This document shows positions 1 to 7,984 of a stretch of DNA of 47,889 bases, in pieces. The stretch is from Succinimonas amylolytica DSM 2873 (GTDB lineage: Bacteria; Pseudomonadota; Gammaproteobacteria; Enterobacterales; Succinivibrionaceae). The DNA lies in NCBI RefSeq assembly GCF_000378405.1, contig NZ_KB899641.1, forward strand, positions 10,191 through 58,079, given 5' to 3'. Position 1 is the first letter of the stretch. Every line of letters begins with the position of its first letter. The notes beneath the pieces were generated by a model. It searched no databases. It saw only the letters and a list, made by a program, of their open reading frames with translations, and was not told where the DNA came from. The position numbers and the translations under genes are program-made.

Positions 1-30
1 ATAAACCAAACTTTTTCAAAAAAAATTAAA

Positions 31-80
31 GGTTGACTTTCTTTTAATGAATACAACTTATGATCAAACAAAAGTCAACC
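31..80. repeat. 10-bp inverted repeat beside recombinase module
   Basis: GGTTGACTTT at 31-40 is the exact reverse complement of AAAGTCAACC at 71-80, separated by 30 AT-rich bases. It lies about 30 bases beyond the 3' end of the last recombinase gene, where an attachment site or element end would be expected. It could equally be a weak terminator. No matching copy was found at the other suspected edge near 8 kb. Confidence 0.4.
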
Positions 81-111
81 GCTATATAATAATAAAAATT
101 GCAAAACAAAC

Positions 112-1677
112 TTATGATACTACCTTAATCTCGATGCCCGACTTGAATTTCACCTTAAAGCGGTCATCATAGACAGTGATGGTCTCTACGAGCCGTCGTA
201 CCAAAGCATCATCGTACTCCTGAACTTCAGTGCCCTGCCCGGAGAGGAATGATTCCATCTCTGCAAATCTTATTCGAGCTCCCTCTCTATTCGCATCATC
301 GATCTGGAGCCGGTACTTTTTCTCACGGAGCTTCATAATCTCATCACCAAGAGCATCGCAGTTCTGACGAGCCTTGGTCAGTCTGATGATCTCCTGCTGC
401 TTCTCATTGATTTTCTCATCTATTTCAGCAACAGCCTTAAAATTACTGATGCCAAGAACTTTTGCAATATTGGCTTTTAGCTGTGGCAGGAAATTATCCT
501 GTTTTGCGTAGACCTCATTGATGGCTTTCAGTACCACTGCGTGAAGATCAGTTTCATTTACCGTTCTCGCCGGGCAGTCTATCTTAGACCGTTTCTTTTG
601 GAGACGTGAAAGGCATCGCCATACATTTCTTCTATTTCCACGTATGTTCCACTGGGTTCTCTGAAAAACCTCACCGCAATGAGCACAGAAGACAATGTTT
701 GTAAAAGCGTACTTGCCACTGTACTGTCTGCGTCTCAACACATTGGTTTCAAGGCTGGCACGTCTGGCCATCTCCTCCTGAACCCGCAAAAACAGATCCC
801 TCGGAATGATGGGCTCATGATTGTTCTCGATATAATACTGTGGAACCAGTCCTTTATTCTCCACCCGCTTTTTGGTAGGAAAATCTGTGGTGACAGTCTT
901 CTGCAGGAGGGCGTCGCCAATGTACTTTTCGTTTCTGAGAATCTTACGCAAAGTCGTTGCAACCCACCTGGTTTTGCCCGCTGCTGTCTTAATACCATCA
1001 GCCTCCAAACCTTTGCTGATGATGTTGTAGCTGTAACCTTCCAGATATTCCCGAAAGATGCGTTTCACCACTTCAGCCTCTTCCTTGTTGATGATGAGCT
1101 TTCCGTTCTCATCCTTGTCATACCCAAGAAAACGTGTGGTGCAGACCTGTACCTTCCCTTGGCTGGTAGCGGTACTGAAGTCCGAGTTTAACGTTCTGCG
1201 AAAGACTCTCGCTTTCCTGCTGAGCCAGAGATGCCATGATGGTGAGCATCACCTCACCTTTGGCATCAAGTGTGTTGATACTTTCTTTCTCAAAATATAC
1301 CGCGATGTTCTTATCCTTGAGCTGCCTTATGTATTTAAGGCAGTCCAGAGTATTACGGGCAAAACGGCTGATGGACTTGGTAACCACCATGTCGATTTTG
1401 CCAGCCATGCAGTCATTGATAAGCCTGTCGAACTCAACACGGTTTTTGGTGTTGGTTCCTGATATACCGTCATCAGCATATATGCCGGCACTTTCCCATG
1501 CCGGATTCTGCTTGATGTATTTCGTGTAGTGCTCCACTTGAGCTTCGTAGCTTGTTGCCTGCTCATCGGTATCAGTAGACACTCGGCAGTAAGCTGCCAC
1601 TCGTGTTTTGGAACTTCATCCTGAACAACTCTGGTACCGACACGCTTTTTGGCGGGGATCATAGTTATTGATGCCAA
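112..1677 (-). pseudogene. Large serine recombinase, two frameshifts
   Basis: This is a site-specific large serine recombinase broken into two reading frames. The N-terminal resolvase part (1600-1118) starts in frame at AAYCRVSTD, with the nucleophile Ser in RVS and the conserved SISRFARN segment. The C-terminal part (1071-112) carries the recombinase domain, a zinc ribbon (CAHCG, then WRC and a later Cys) and a coiled coil. The upstream frame that begins at a TTG at 1677, behind AGAGG, gives an N-terminus that joins the catalytic domain if one A is restored near 1617. A second shift, apparently an extra C near 1138-1142, breaks the frame again after GLQYRYQ. The start lies 1 base after the stop of the upstream gene, so it was the third gene of a coupled operon. 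Sequencing error is possible, but two independent shifts favour decay. Confidence 0.85.
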
Positions 1678-1678
1678 T

Positions 1679-2104
1679 TTATACCTCTCTTACTTCTATT
1701 AAACTGTAAAGGTACTCAGCCTGAGCAAAGGGTTCTGCAATCCTCTTTTTCGCTTTTCCCATGGTGAATTCTTTAGGGATTATGATTTTGTCGGAGAATG
1801 TCTTTTTCTTGTGGTCTCTGCCAAGTCTGGTACTGCGCCTGCGTCTTTCCTGCTCTGCCGCATCAAACATTTCCCTGTCAATGATGGCAGGATAAAACTC
1901 ATCCCCGAGATAGTGACGGTTCTGCAGAAGACGTTTCACACTGCCATGATTCATATGCAATCCCACCTGCTCTGCAGCATCCATGTAGCTCATCCCGGAC
2001 AGATACCCTTTATAAATCTGCTTTATCTGTCTGACTTCTTCTTTGCAGACAACCGCAATACCGTTCTGAATTCTGTATCCTAATGGAGTATGTCCTTTGT
2101 TCAT
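1679..2104 (-). CDS. Small recombinase-domain protein without catalytic domain
   Basis: The 141-residue protein matches only the DNA-binding 'recombinase' portion of large serine recombinases (PLGYRIQNG, then VRQIKQIYKGYL, then LLQNRHYLGD), with a basic tail. There is no resolvase domain and no catalytic Ser. It starts at ATG 2104, overlapping the stop of the upstream recombinase by four bases (ATGA), so the two are translationally coupled. Such middle genes are found between two full recombinases in Firmicutes prophages and mobile elements. A role as accessory DNA-binding or directionality subunit is inference. Confidence 0.8.
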   Translation of the reverse strand: MNKGHTPLGYRIQNGIAVVCKEEVRQIKQIYKGYLSGMSYMDAAEQVGLHMNHGSVKRLLQNRHYLGDEFYPAIIDREMFDAAEQERRRRSTRLGRDHKKKTFSDKIIIPKEFTMGKAKKRIAEPFAQAEYLYSLIEVREV

Positions 2105-3657
2105 TTTTGAATTGCCTCACTAAGATTAAGTCCGCATTTCAGATGGAAAGAAACAGAGGCTCTTGAGACGATAGTCGCATGATCGACAAAGTTTTCAAAA
2201 GCCTCCCCGTCAAACTCCGAAAGCATCTCCTTTTTCCCGGTAAACCGGATAAGTTCCTCCAATGCCGCTGTTCGATGTTTCACATCGTTAGCACCGTTGA
2301 TAGTCTGCTCCTTCTCCTTCCTCAGCTTTTCAGTTTCATTGATGAGGCTGTTGTTCTCCTGGGCAAATGCCGCCAAATCCAGATATCCCTTGCCGGCAAG
2401 CAGGGAAAGAGACTGTCTGCGGTCAGTCATTTCACTTATGGCCGCATCAATCTCTGCCATTCGTACCCTGTTGGCATTGTTATTCTGCCTGCGGATATCA
2501 TTAAGAAGTCCCTGCAAAAGATCGACACTGGCAAAAATCAGCTTGTTCATCATGGTGGAAAAAGCTGATTTCAGAGCAGACTCCTTTACGTACTTCATCG
2601 AGCATTTTTCCTTATGGTGGAGATGCTCACGGCATACCCATACCGGAGTTTTAACAGTGCCGATGGTATTTATATGTCTGACGAGCATTGCTCCGCATTC
2701 ACCGCAGACAATTTTCCCGGTAAATGGATAATGGGTATTTGTCTTTCTAATGTTGAGGTGCTTCTCCTTTGCCCGGTGTTCCAGCGAATTCTGAACCGCA
2801 TCAAACACCTCCCTGCTGATAATGGCTTCGTGGTGTTCCTTTGCATAAAACTGATCCGCTTCGCCATAGTTCCAGCGCCGCCTGCAATTAGAATCTTTGT
2901 ATGTTTTCTGAAACAGACAGTCACCGATATATCTCTCGTTTTTTAAAATTGAACATACGGTTGATGCCCGCCACTTACCACCGTTCCTTGTTGGAACATT
3001 ATTTTCAGTAAGCAGTTGTGCAACCTGATGAGAACTGAGTCCTTTCACGCTGTTGTCGAACGTGAATCTGACCCACGTAGCCTCATCCTCATTTATTGAA
3101 TAAACCCCGTCTTTAATTGAGTAGCCGAACGGAGCACAGCAGGACTTGAAAGTACCATCCTCAAAACGGCAGCGAACGCTCCACGTGTTGTTCTGCGATA
3201 TTGATTCAGACTCACTCTGAGCCAGACTGCTCATCACTGACAGCAGCAGTTCAGATTCCATCTTCTCAGTGTTGAGATTCTCTTTCTCAAAGTAAACCGT
3301 GATGCCAAGTTCCTGAAGTCTGCGAACCAGTTCAAGACAGTCTGTGGTATTTCTGGCGAAACGGCTGAGCGACTTTGTTAAAATCACATCGATTTTCCCC
3401 GCTTCGCAGTCCTGCATCATCTGCATCAGCGCCGGACGCAGATCCTTCCTTCTGCCTGTTATGCCCTCATCGTAATAAAGTCCGGCATACTCCCATTCAG
3501 GATTTGAGGATATGTACTCCTCGTAATGAGTCTTCTGGGTTTCGAGGCTTTCAAGCTGCTCCTCGCTTCCCGTAGATACGCGGCAATAGGCAGCCACCCG
3601 CTTACGCATCAGTATTTTTCCATCTACTGACGGCTCTATTTTGATTATCTTTTTCAT
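2101..3657 (-). CDS. Large serine recombinase (integrase), intact
   Basis: The 518-residue protein has the full large serine recombinase layout: resolvase domain at about residues 20-155 with the nucleophile Ser28 in YCRVS and the SLSRFARNT segment; recombinase domain at about 180-300 (PFGYSIKDG, ILKNERYIGD); zinc ribbon at about 315-355 (CGECG, then WVC and a later Cys); and a coiled coil at about 385-450. It should catalyse integration or excision through a Ser-DNA intermediate and is the only intact recombinase here. It is the first recombinase gene of a three-gene coupled set. Its start ATGAAAAAGAT is shared with the small gene upstream, part of a duplicated leader. The family is typical of Firmicutes phages and conjugative elements, which points to horizontal transfer. 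Confidence 0.93.
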   Translation of the reverse strand: MKKIIKIEPSVDGKILMRKRVAAYCRVSTGSEEQLESLETQKTHYEEYISSNPEWEYAGLYYDEGITGRRKDLRPALMQMMQDCEAGKIDVILTKSLSRFARNTTDCLELVRRLQELGITVYFEKENLNTEKMESELLLSVMSSLAQSESESISQNNTWSVRCRFEDGTFKSCCAPFGYSIKDGVYSINEDEATWVRFTFDNSVKGLSSHQVAQLLTENNVPTRNGGKWRASTVCSILKNERYIGDCLFQKTYKDSNCRRRWNYGEADQFYAKEHHEAIISREVFDAVQNSLEHRAKEKHLNIRKTNTHYPFTGKIVCGECGAMLVRHINTIGTVKTPVWVCREHLHHKEKCSMKYVKESALKSAFSTMMNKLIFASVDLLQGLLNDIRRQNNNANRVRMAEIDAAISEMTDRRQSLSLLAGKGYLDLAAFAQENNSLINETEKLRKEKEQTINGANDVKHRTAALEELIRFTGKKEMLSEFDGEAFENFVDHATIVSRASVSFHLKCGLNLSEAIQK

Positions 3658-3688
3658 TGTCTCGTTTCCTCTGTTCTCGGTAACATAT

Positions 3689-4005
3689 TTGCTCTGTGTG
3701 CCTGCTATAGCAACTCAATAATCAGAATAATGGAGCGAGATATGTCGGGAACGAGAGCCTGTTCTCCGCCATAATAAGAAGGTATTCATCACGGCAGATC
3801 ACTCCACCGTTCAACATATTTCTTGTTATCATTTCCGCCCATAAGAACATAAATTCAGTCTTCAGCTGCTCCGGTGTCAGAGGCTTAACCTCTGATTTAA
3901 ACGGCAGAAAATAACCACTCTGTTCGAAATCAATTATCTTTTTCATATAATTACCCCCGTGGCTATACCATTACTCTGTATGCCGTTTATAGCAACTCAA
4001 CAATC
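3689..4005 (-). repeat. Duplicated intergenic linker upstream of recombinase genes
   Basis: A 35-base block at 3689-3723 matches the block at 3971-4005 at 29 of 35 positions; both contain TATAGCAACTCAA. Each begins at the end of a SHOCT-like gene and leads, on the minus strand, to a start codon reading ATGAAAAAGATAAT. The linker and small gene were therefore probably duplicated as a unit. A shared regulatory or RNA-structural role is inference. Confidence 0.6.
3722..3946 (-). CDS. SHOCT-like small protein, copy a
   Basis: The 74-residue protein is about half identical over its C-terminal 50 residues to the next gene: LTPEQLKTEF, then ML-G-G-I--DEY and LIMAEN. That layout fits the SHOCT family (short C-terminal domain; helix, Gly turn, helix). 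Its N-terminus MKKII resembles that of the downstream recombinase. SHOCT-like genes often precede serine recombinases in Firmicutes-type elements. The function is unknown; a recombination accessory or oligomerisation role is a guess. Confidence 0.65.
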   Translation of the reverse strand: MKKIIDFEQSGYFLPFKSEVKPLTPEQLKTEFMFLWAEMITRNMLNGGVICRDEYLLIMAENRLSFPTYLAPLF

Positions 4006-4206
4006 GAGTATTGCGGAGAGAAAGGTCGGAAACGTGGTTTTGTTTTCTGCCATAATGAGACGGTACTCATCCTGCGTAATGAGTCCCCGATTGAGCATCA
4101 TTCCGGTAATCTGTTTAGCCCTTAAATAGTTGAACTCGTTCTTAAGTTCCTCAGCCGTGTATTTTCTGATGGCCTTACTGTCAGTCTTTGATTCGTTTGT
4201 CGGCAT
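3997..4206 (-). CDS. SHOCT-like small protein, copy b
   Basis: The 69-residue paralogue of the neighbouring small gene shares YTAEELKNEF, MLNRGLITQDEY and RLIMAEN. The start at 4206 follows AGGAG with a spacing of eight bases. It is the first gene of the minus-strand recombinase operon, followed by the conserved linker and copy a. No catalytic or metal-binding motif is visible. Confidence 0.65.
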   Translation of the reverse strand: MPTNESKTDSKAIRKYTAEELKNEFNYLRAKQITGMMLNRGLITQDEYRLIMAENKTTFPTFLSAILDC

Positions 4207-4319
4207 TTCATAGCTCCTGTACGCAAAACATCTGTTCCTACTCTCTATGTTCAGCAGGAGCCATTTCTGACAAAAATAATTTCAGAAACTTCTTTTCGCT
4301 TTTCTGCCCCCTAAAAATG

Positions 4320-4492
4320 CTCGGTTTTACACAAAGATTTATGACTCTTATCTAGCCTACGTTGAGAGATTTGGGAAACTGACTAAAGAAATGGCAATAA
4401 TGTACTGGACATCAGAGGCTGATTTGAGCGGAACGATTTTAGGAAATGTGGCTGATTGGCTATTTGGTGAGCAGGGGATTTGTAGAAGATGA
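4320..4492 (+). pseudogene. Orphan coding fragment, no start codon
   Basis: One plus-strand frame runs open for about 55 codons through YDSYLAYVERFGKLT and ADWLFGEQG to a TGA near 4492, with normal-looking composition but no start codon or ribosome site. It looks like the 3' end of a lost gene. I do not recognise the family. The rest of 4207-4730 is AT-rich, with no supported gene; 4625-4715 is GC-richer and could be an untranslated leader for the next gene. Confidence 0.3.
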
Positions 4493-4730
4493 CATTGAAT
4501 GTGATATAAGTCTAAAAAATAATGGTGTTTTATAATCTGATCACAGATATAAGATCAAAGTAAGCTCAAAACTGATAAAAAAATAAACCAATGGTAAACT
4601 TGTAAGTATAGGGTTTTTATAGTGCTACAAGCAGGTGGCAACAGTGTGCGGCTTATCAAATCCTTAAGGAGAGGGGAAGGCTTCCGCATAAAGATTAATT
4701 GATTTATTTTCTATTCAAAAAGGTGATGTT

Positions 4731-4934
4731 ATGGGTTTTTGGGATCTGGCTAAAAAAGGTTTAGACGCAATTAGTGAAAATGCAGCTGAGTATAGGGAAT
4801 TACAAGCGAAGTATGAATCCTACAGTGATGAACAATTGAAAGATATTCTTAGATCATCTTATTCATCTATGAAGGAAAAGGCTGCAGCGCGGAAGGTTTT
4901 AAAAGAACGTGGTTACGATAATCCGTATAGATAA
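4731..4934 (+). CDS. Unknown small protein A (segment 1 of the fused paralogue)
   Basis: The 67-residue protein has a short amphipathic N-terminus (MGFWDLAKKG), then KYESYSDEQLKDIL and a C-terminal ARKVLKERGY. AAAGGTGATG precedes the start. Both blocks recur in the 208-residue protein encoded at 5454, as KYKSLDNEKLIDKA and ACDVLNSRGY, and both proteins begin MG-aromatic/Leu. No enzyme motif is visible. It is the first gene of a plus-strand cassette embedded in a prophage-like element and opposite in direction to its recombinase and lysis genes, as is usual for cargo genes. I do not recognise a named family. Confidence 0.7.
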   Translation: MGFWDLAKKGLDAISENAAEYRELQAKYESYSDEQLKDILRSSYSSMKEKAAARKVLKERGYDNPYR

Positions 4935-4951
4935 AAACGTTAGGAAATTGT

Positions 4952-5149
4952 ATGGATAAGAACAAAACTACGGTTACTCGATATACCTGTTCTGTAAGGT
5001 ATGTTGATAAAAGAGGACATACAGGGTACAGGACTGTTGTAGTAACTGCTGATATGGATTTGGCTGCCATGAAAATGGCAGAGGGTAACGTCAAAATGCA
5101 GATTCCTGACGCAGTTGAAGTCGTCTGTGTAACCTGCAGAAGATCGTGA
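4952..5149 (+). CDS. Unknown small protein B (segment 2 of the fused paralogue)
   Basis: The 65-residue protein has alternating hydrophobic residues suggesting beta strands, then VTADMDLAAMKMAEGNV and a C-terminal VEVVCVTC. It corresponds to residues 81-145 of the protein encoded at 5454 (TMTAHDRATAIKMANERI, then FTITSC). A Shine-Dalgarno-like AGGA precedes ATG 4952. It sits 17 bases after gene A, so the two are probably co-transcribed. Two C-terminal cysteines are present, without a full metal site. Function unknown. Confidence 0.68.
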   Translation: MDKNKTTVTRYTCSVRYVDKRGHTGYRTVVVTADMDLAAMKMAEGNVKMQIPDAVEVVCVTCRRS

Positions 5150-5176
5150 TTAAATAGTGTTATAGGAGTTTTTTAT

Positions 5177-5368
5177 ATGGCTAGATGGAGTGCTAGAGTT
5201 CGTTGTTATTTAAGGAATAGTTCGATAGGTAGTAGTTATGAAATGTCGATCTCTTCAATTATTGCTGACAGTGAGTACGAGGCTAGAGAAATTATCCTAT
5301 CAAAAGCAGCATCAATGAAGCCTAATTATGAGAATTTTGAGATTATTGAAATTCACCAGATGGGTTAG
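5177..5368 (+). CDS. Unknown small protein C (segment 3 of the fused paralogue)
   Basis: The 63-residue protein begins MARWSARVRCYLRNSS and ends NYENFEIIEIHQMG. Both ends match the C-terminal third of the protein encoded at 5454 (TEWVASIRGFLNNG and NYKNFKIESIHRVI), which is the clearest of the three segment matches. TAGGAG precedes the start. It has a predicted alpha/beta make-up and no catalytic motif. It is third in the A-B-C row, 27 bases after B. Confidence 0.7.
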   Translation: MARWSARVRCYLRNSSIGSSYEMSISSIIADSEYEAREIILSKAASMKPNYENFEIIEIHQMG

Positions 5369-5453
5369 CAGTTGTTTTGATTGGAGAAGATTGTGGGGAT
5401 ATGTAATAGTTATTAATTAACGTATCCTTGAGTGGTCGTGATTCGGAGGTTTT

Positions 5454-6080
5454 ATGGGACTTTTCGGTGAGTTGTTTGGTTCTTTTGCTAAAGGTATGGC
5501 GAATGGGATAGCTAACGGAATTAAGGAAGAATTGAATAAAGACCCCATTATTCGATTTGGTGAGGAAATGAAGTACATTAAATCCAAATATAAGTCCTTG
5601 GATAATGAAAAATTAATAGACAAGGCTTATAATGCTGAAGATCCTGTTCATAGAGGTATTGCGTGTGACGTTTTAAATTCACGTGGATACATAATGACAA
5701 CATGGAATCTTCAAATTTCAGGTGAATTTTCGATAGGACCCGATAAAGTAAAAGTTGTAGATCTTGGACGTAGAACTATGACAGCCCACGATAGAGCAAC
5801 AGCAATTAAAATGGCAAATGAACGAATTTTACCTGAATTTGCTTCAAAGAGACCTGAGTTAAAGAATTTTACTATTACATCTTGTGTTAACACAGAATGG
5901 GTTGCATCCATTCGTGGTTTTCTTAATAATGGTCATTCTGACATCCTTACTATGAAACTTGTATGTGGCATTGACGATGACGAAGAAGCCGTTAAAAATG
6001 AATTTATGAAAGAGGCGTCACACAGATATGATAACTATAAAAATTTTAAGATAGAATCCATTCACAGAGTAATTGAATAG
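5454..6080 (+). CDS. Unknown three-segment protein, fused A-B-C paralogue
   Basis: The 208-residue protein looks like a head-to-tail fusion of paralogues of the three preceding genes. Residues 1-80 match A (KYKSLDNEKLIDKA, CDVLNSRGY), 81-145 match B (TAHDRATAIKMA, FTITSC), and 146-208 match C (WVASIRGFLNN, NYKNFKIESIH). The summed length of A, B and C is 195 residues, close to 208. GGAGG precedes the start at close spacing. The N-terminal 25 residues are small and Gly-rich (GSFAKGMANGIANGI), perhaps an amphipathic or membrane-touching helix. No known domain is recognised. The co-linearity suggests the three small proteins form a complex equivalent to this chain; that is inference. Confidence 0.75.
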   Translation: MGLFGELFGSFAKGMANGIANGIKEELNKDPIIRFGEEMKYIKSKYKSLDNEKLIDKAYNAEDPVHRGIACDVLNSRGYIMTTWNLQISGEFSIGPDKVKVVDLGRRTMTAHDRATAIKMANERILPEFASKRPELKNFTITSCVNTEWVASIRGFLNNGHSDILTMKLVCGIDDDEEAVKNEFMKEASHRYDNYKNFKIESIHRVIE

Positions 6081-6234
6081 AAAATGATTTTTTTAAAACT
6101 CCTAACAGTCCACAACATCATTTTTGCCAAAAACGGATGGCTATTTTAAAGGCCTTGCTGTATCGAACTAAGTAGAAATCGACTTTTTGCACCGGGTTTA
6201 TTTATATGCTAAGCAAGAGGAGAAAATAAGGTAA

Positions 6235-6261
6235 AGCAGACTGTAGCACCATCAGTCTGCT
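6235..6261. terminator. Hairpin between convergent genes
   Basis: AGCAGACT at 6235-6242 pairs exactly with AGTCTGCT at 6254-6261 across an 11-base loop. It lies between the plus-strand cassette and the minus-strand lysis genes, so it may terminate either transcript. There is no strong T run on either side, so a Rho-independent role is only moderately likely. Confidence 0.45.
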
Positions 6262-6272
6262 AAATTGCCCTC

Positions 6273-6818
6273 TTACTCCCCAAGTCGGCTATTCACCGCT
6301 TGAGCTAAATCGCCCAACTTCCCGAACAGCCAGTTTCCCGGACAGTTTTTCTTGGCAAACCAGCGGTGAACGGTCAGCAGCATATCATCACTCCTGACCG
6401 AATAACTCAATGCCTTATTCCGATCTGCGATCCACAGCAGTCGTTTCTTTCCGTTCCTTCTACAGATATCAACGCACAGATCTACCAGGGCGGCATACAC
6501 CCCCGGCTTCATGGTGTATGGCTCAATCATATCAGAGGCGCATTCGATAGTAACGGCTCGCTGGTCGTTGTCCCGGGAAGATGAGCACCAGGAGCGGTTC
6601 TGCTCATCAACACAAAGTCCGATTCTGCCGTCAGCCCCGATGCAGTAGTTGCAGCTTGCCTGTCTGCTGCTATCCTTAAAGCAGTCACAGATCCTCTCAA
6701 CACTAAGCTGACCGACAACTGCATGGGGTGTAATTCTGCTGATGGCGCAGGTTCTTTTCCCTGAATGGTTAGGACTCAATTTTGTAAAACCCTCTAATGG
6801 ACTATTTGCCACTTTCAT
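6273..6818 (-). CDS. Phage endolysin, N-acetylmuramoyl-L-alanine amidase
   Basis: The 181-residue protein has the amidase_2/PGRP-like fold signature: an early His in ITPHAVVGQL, central beta segments (NYCIGADGRIGLCVDE, then AVTIECASD), and the late zinc-site segment LTVHRWFAKKNCPGNWL with His and Cys. It would cleave the bond between MurNAc and L-Ala in peptidoglycan at lysis. It has no signal peptide, fitting holin-dependent export. Its start lies inside the 3' end of the holin gene (6802-6818 overlap), a classical lysis cassette. The type is common in Firmicutes phages. Confidence 0.88.
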   Translation of the reverse strand: MKVANSPLEGFTKLSPNHSGKRTCAISRITPHAVVGQLSVERICDCFKDSSRQASCNYCIGADGRIGLCVDEQNRSWCSSSRDNDQRAVTIECASDMIEPYTMKPGVYAALVDLCVDICRRNGKKRLLWIADRNKALSYSVRSDDMLLTVHRWFAKKNCPGNWLFGKLGDLAQAVNSRLGE

Positions 6819-7227
6819 TCTCCTTATTTTCTGATTTATCGTGTAACTGGTTTAAAGCCTTTTTGACCACAGTCGGTATCGGCAGACCAAGGTGTGATGC
6901 ATTCTCAAGAAGACTGATGCCCTCGTTTGAGAGGTAAAAGAAAATTACCGCAGTTCTGAGTACGCTCCCGGTCTGAAATATTCTTGTATCCAGAATGGTA
7001 GCAACGCCTACCAGCATGAACACGATTACCTTCCTGCAGATACCTTTAAACCCGATGGAACTTGACAGTTTCCCATCGACAATCCCGCACATGACACCGC
7101 TGATGTAATCGATAACCGTAATGGCAATCAGGGCATACAGGAGGCCGTCACAACCGCCGAGGAAGTAGCCGAGCCATCCGCCGATTCCCGTAAACATTGC
7201 CTGGAGCATATTCCAAAGCTCTCTCAT
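6802..7227 (-). CDS. Phage holin, toxin-secretion/phage-lysis (TcdE-like) family
   Basis: The 141-residue protein has several hydrophobic segments (GWLGYFLGGCDGLLYALIAI, KVIVFMLVGVATILD, AVIFFYLSNEGISLLEN). The segment DYISGVMCG and the KA-N-L--K tail are hallmarks of this holin family. It would form the inner-membrane lesion that releases the endolysin. The charged C-terminus overlaps the endolysin start. The spacing from the upstream glycosyltransferase is short, but a hairpin separates them. Confidence 0.9.
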   Translation of the reverse strand: MRELWNMLQAMFTGIGGWLGYFLGGCDGLLYALIAITVIDYISGVMCGIVDGKLSSSIGFKGICRKVIVFMLVGVATILDTRIFQTGSVLRTAVIFFYLSNEGISLLENASHLGLPIPTVVKKALNQLHDKSENKENESGK

Positions 7228-7242
7228 GTTTTTTTCTCCAAT

Positions 7243-7267
7243 AAAAAAGGCGACCTTTAAGCCGCCT
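7243..7267 (-). terminator. Terminator-like hairpin between glycosyltransferase and holin
   Basis: Read on the minus strand, AGGCG (7267-7263) pairs with CGCCT (7252-7248) and is followed by a run of T (7248-7243). It begins two bases after the glycosyltransferase stop and ends before the holin start at 7227. It probably separates late expression of the two genes. Confidence 0.5.
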
Positions 7268-7268
7268 G

Positions 7269-7979
7269 TTATTTAACTCTTCTTACGTTACTTCGCACCC
7301 GCTCCAGAAACTCCCGGTCAAGATAGCGTTCCACCCGTTCACAGTCAGAGAGATATTTCTGCCAGTAGGCATAAGCCCGGAAATCAAGGTAGATGAATTT
7401 ATTCCATGGCTTTTCCATTGAGAGGTAATGCACCATCAGCGGAGCCATTTCCTTGTACCCCGGGTTGAACCAGATGGCATTGAACTCACCTGAAAGCTGA
7501 TGCTTTTTCCCGAAGTGAAGATTCACAAAGTCCTGCTCCGGGCAGTACATGAAGTCTCCTTTTTCCTCAATCGTTTTGATGAACTTCTCATACAAGCCAT
7601 TACAGTCAGCCTTGTAGCACATAAGACCAGTATTGAAATACAGCGGAGTGTTCACGATTTCCTTAAGCTTCATCTGCTTCATCCTCTTATCACGGTTTTC
7701 CCGTTCATTGACGCCGAAGATGCCGGTCTCATGTTCTGCCGTGATCTCCTCAAGAAGCGGAACAATAGAGCCCAGAAACAGCGTGTCCAGGTCGAAGTTC
7801 AGGACACAGTCGGTTTCGGCAGAGACATCTTCAAGAGACCTGATTCTCTGAGCAATGGCCGGAACAGCGCTGCGATGAACCATGAGCCTGTTTCCGCCAA
7901 CGGTGGCAAAAAGATCATGCCGCGGGAAGTCCACCAGCCGCGCCTCCACAAGGTCGCTTGGCAAAATGGCCCTGAGCAT
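7269..7979 (-). CDS. Family 8-like glycosyltransferase, N-terminally truncated
   Basis: The 236-residue protein carries the sugar-nucleotide-binding DxD (NFDLDTLFLG), the PLYFNTGLMCYK segment, EQDFVNLHF and a C-terminal VHYLSMEKPW, the order seen in GT8 enzymes. The N-terminal first strand and nucleotide-binding segment that precede a GT8 DxD are short or missing. In-frame sequence upstream runs only nine more codons to a TGA, with no better start. The gene begins five bases from the start of a 5'-truncated gene on the other strand, so the 5' end was probably lost in a recombination. A role in envelope or phage-encoded surface glycosylation is inference. Confidence 0.7.
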   Translation of the reverse strand: MLRAILPSDLVEARLVDFPRHDLFATVGGNRLMVHRSAVPAIAQRIRSLEDVSAETDCVLNFDLDTLFLGSIVPLLEEITAEHETGIFGVNERENRDKRMKQMKLKEIVNTPLYFNTGLMCYKADCNGLYEKFIKTIEEKGDFMYCPEQDFVNLHFGKKHQLSGEFNAIWFNPGYKEMAPLMVHYLSMEKPWNKFIYLDFRAYAYWQKYLSDCERVERYLDREFLERVRSNVRRVK

Positions 7980-7984
7980 TATCC

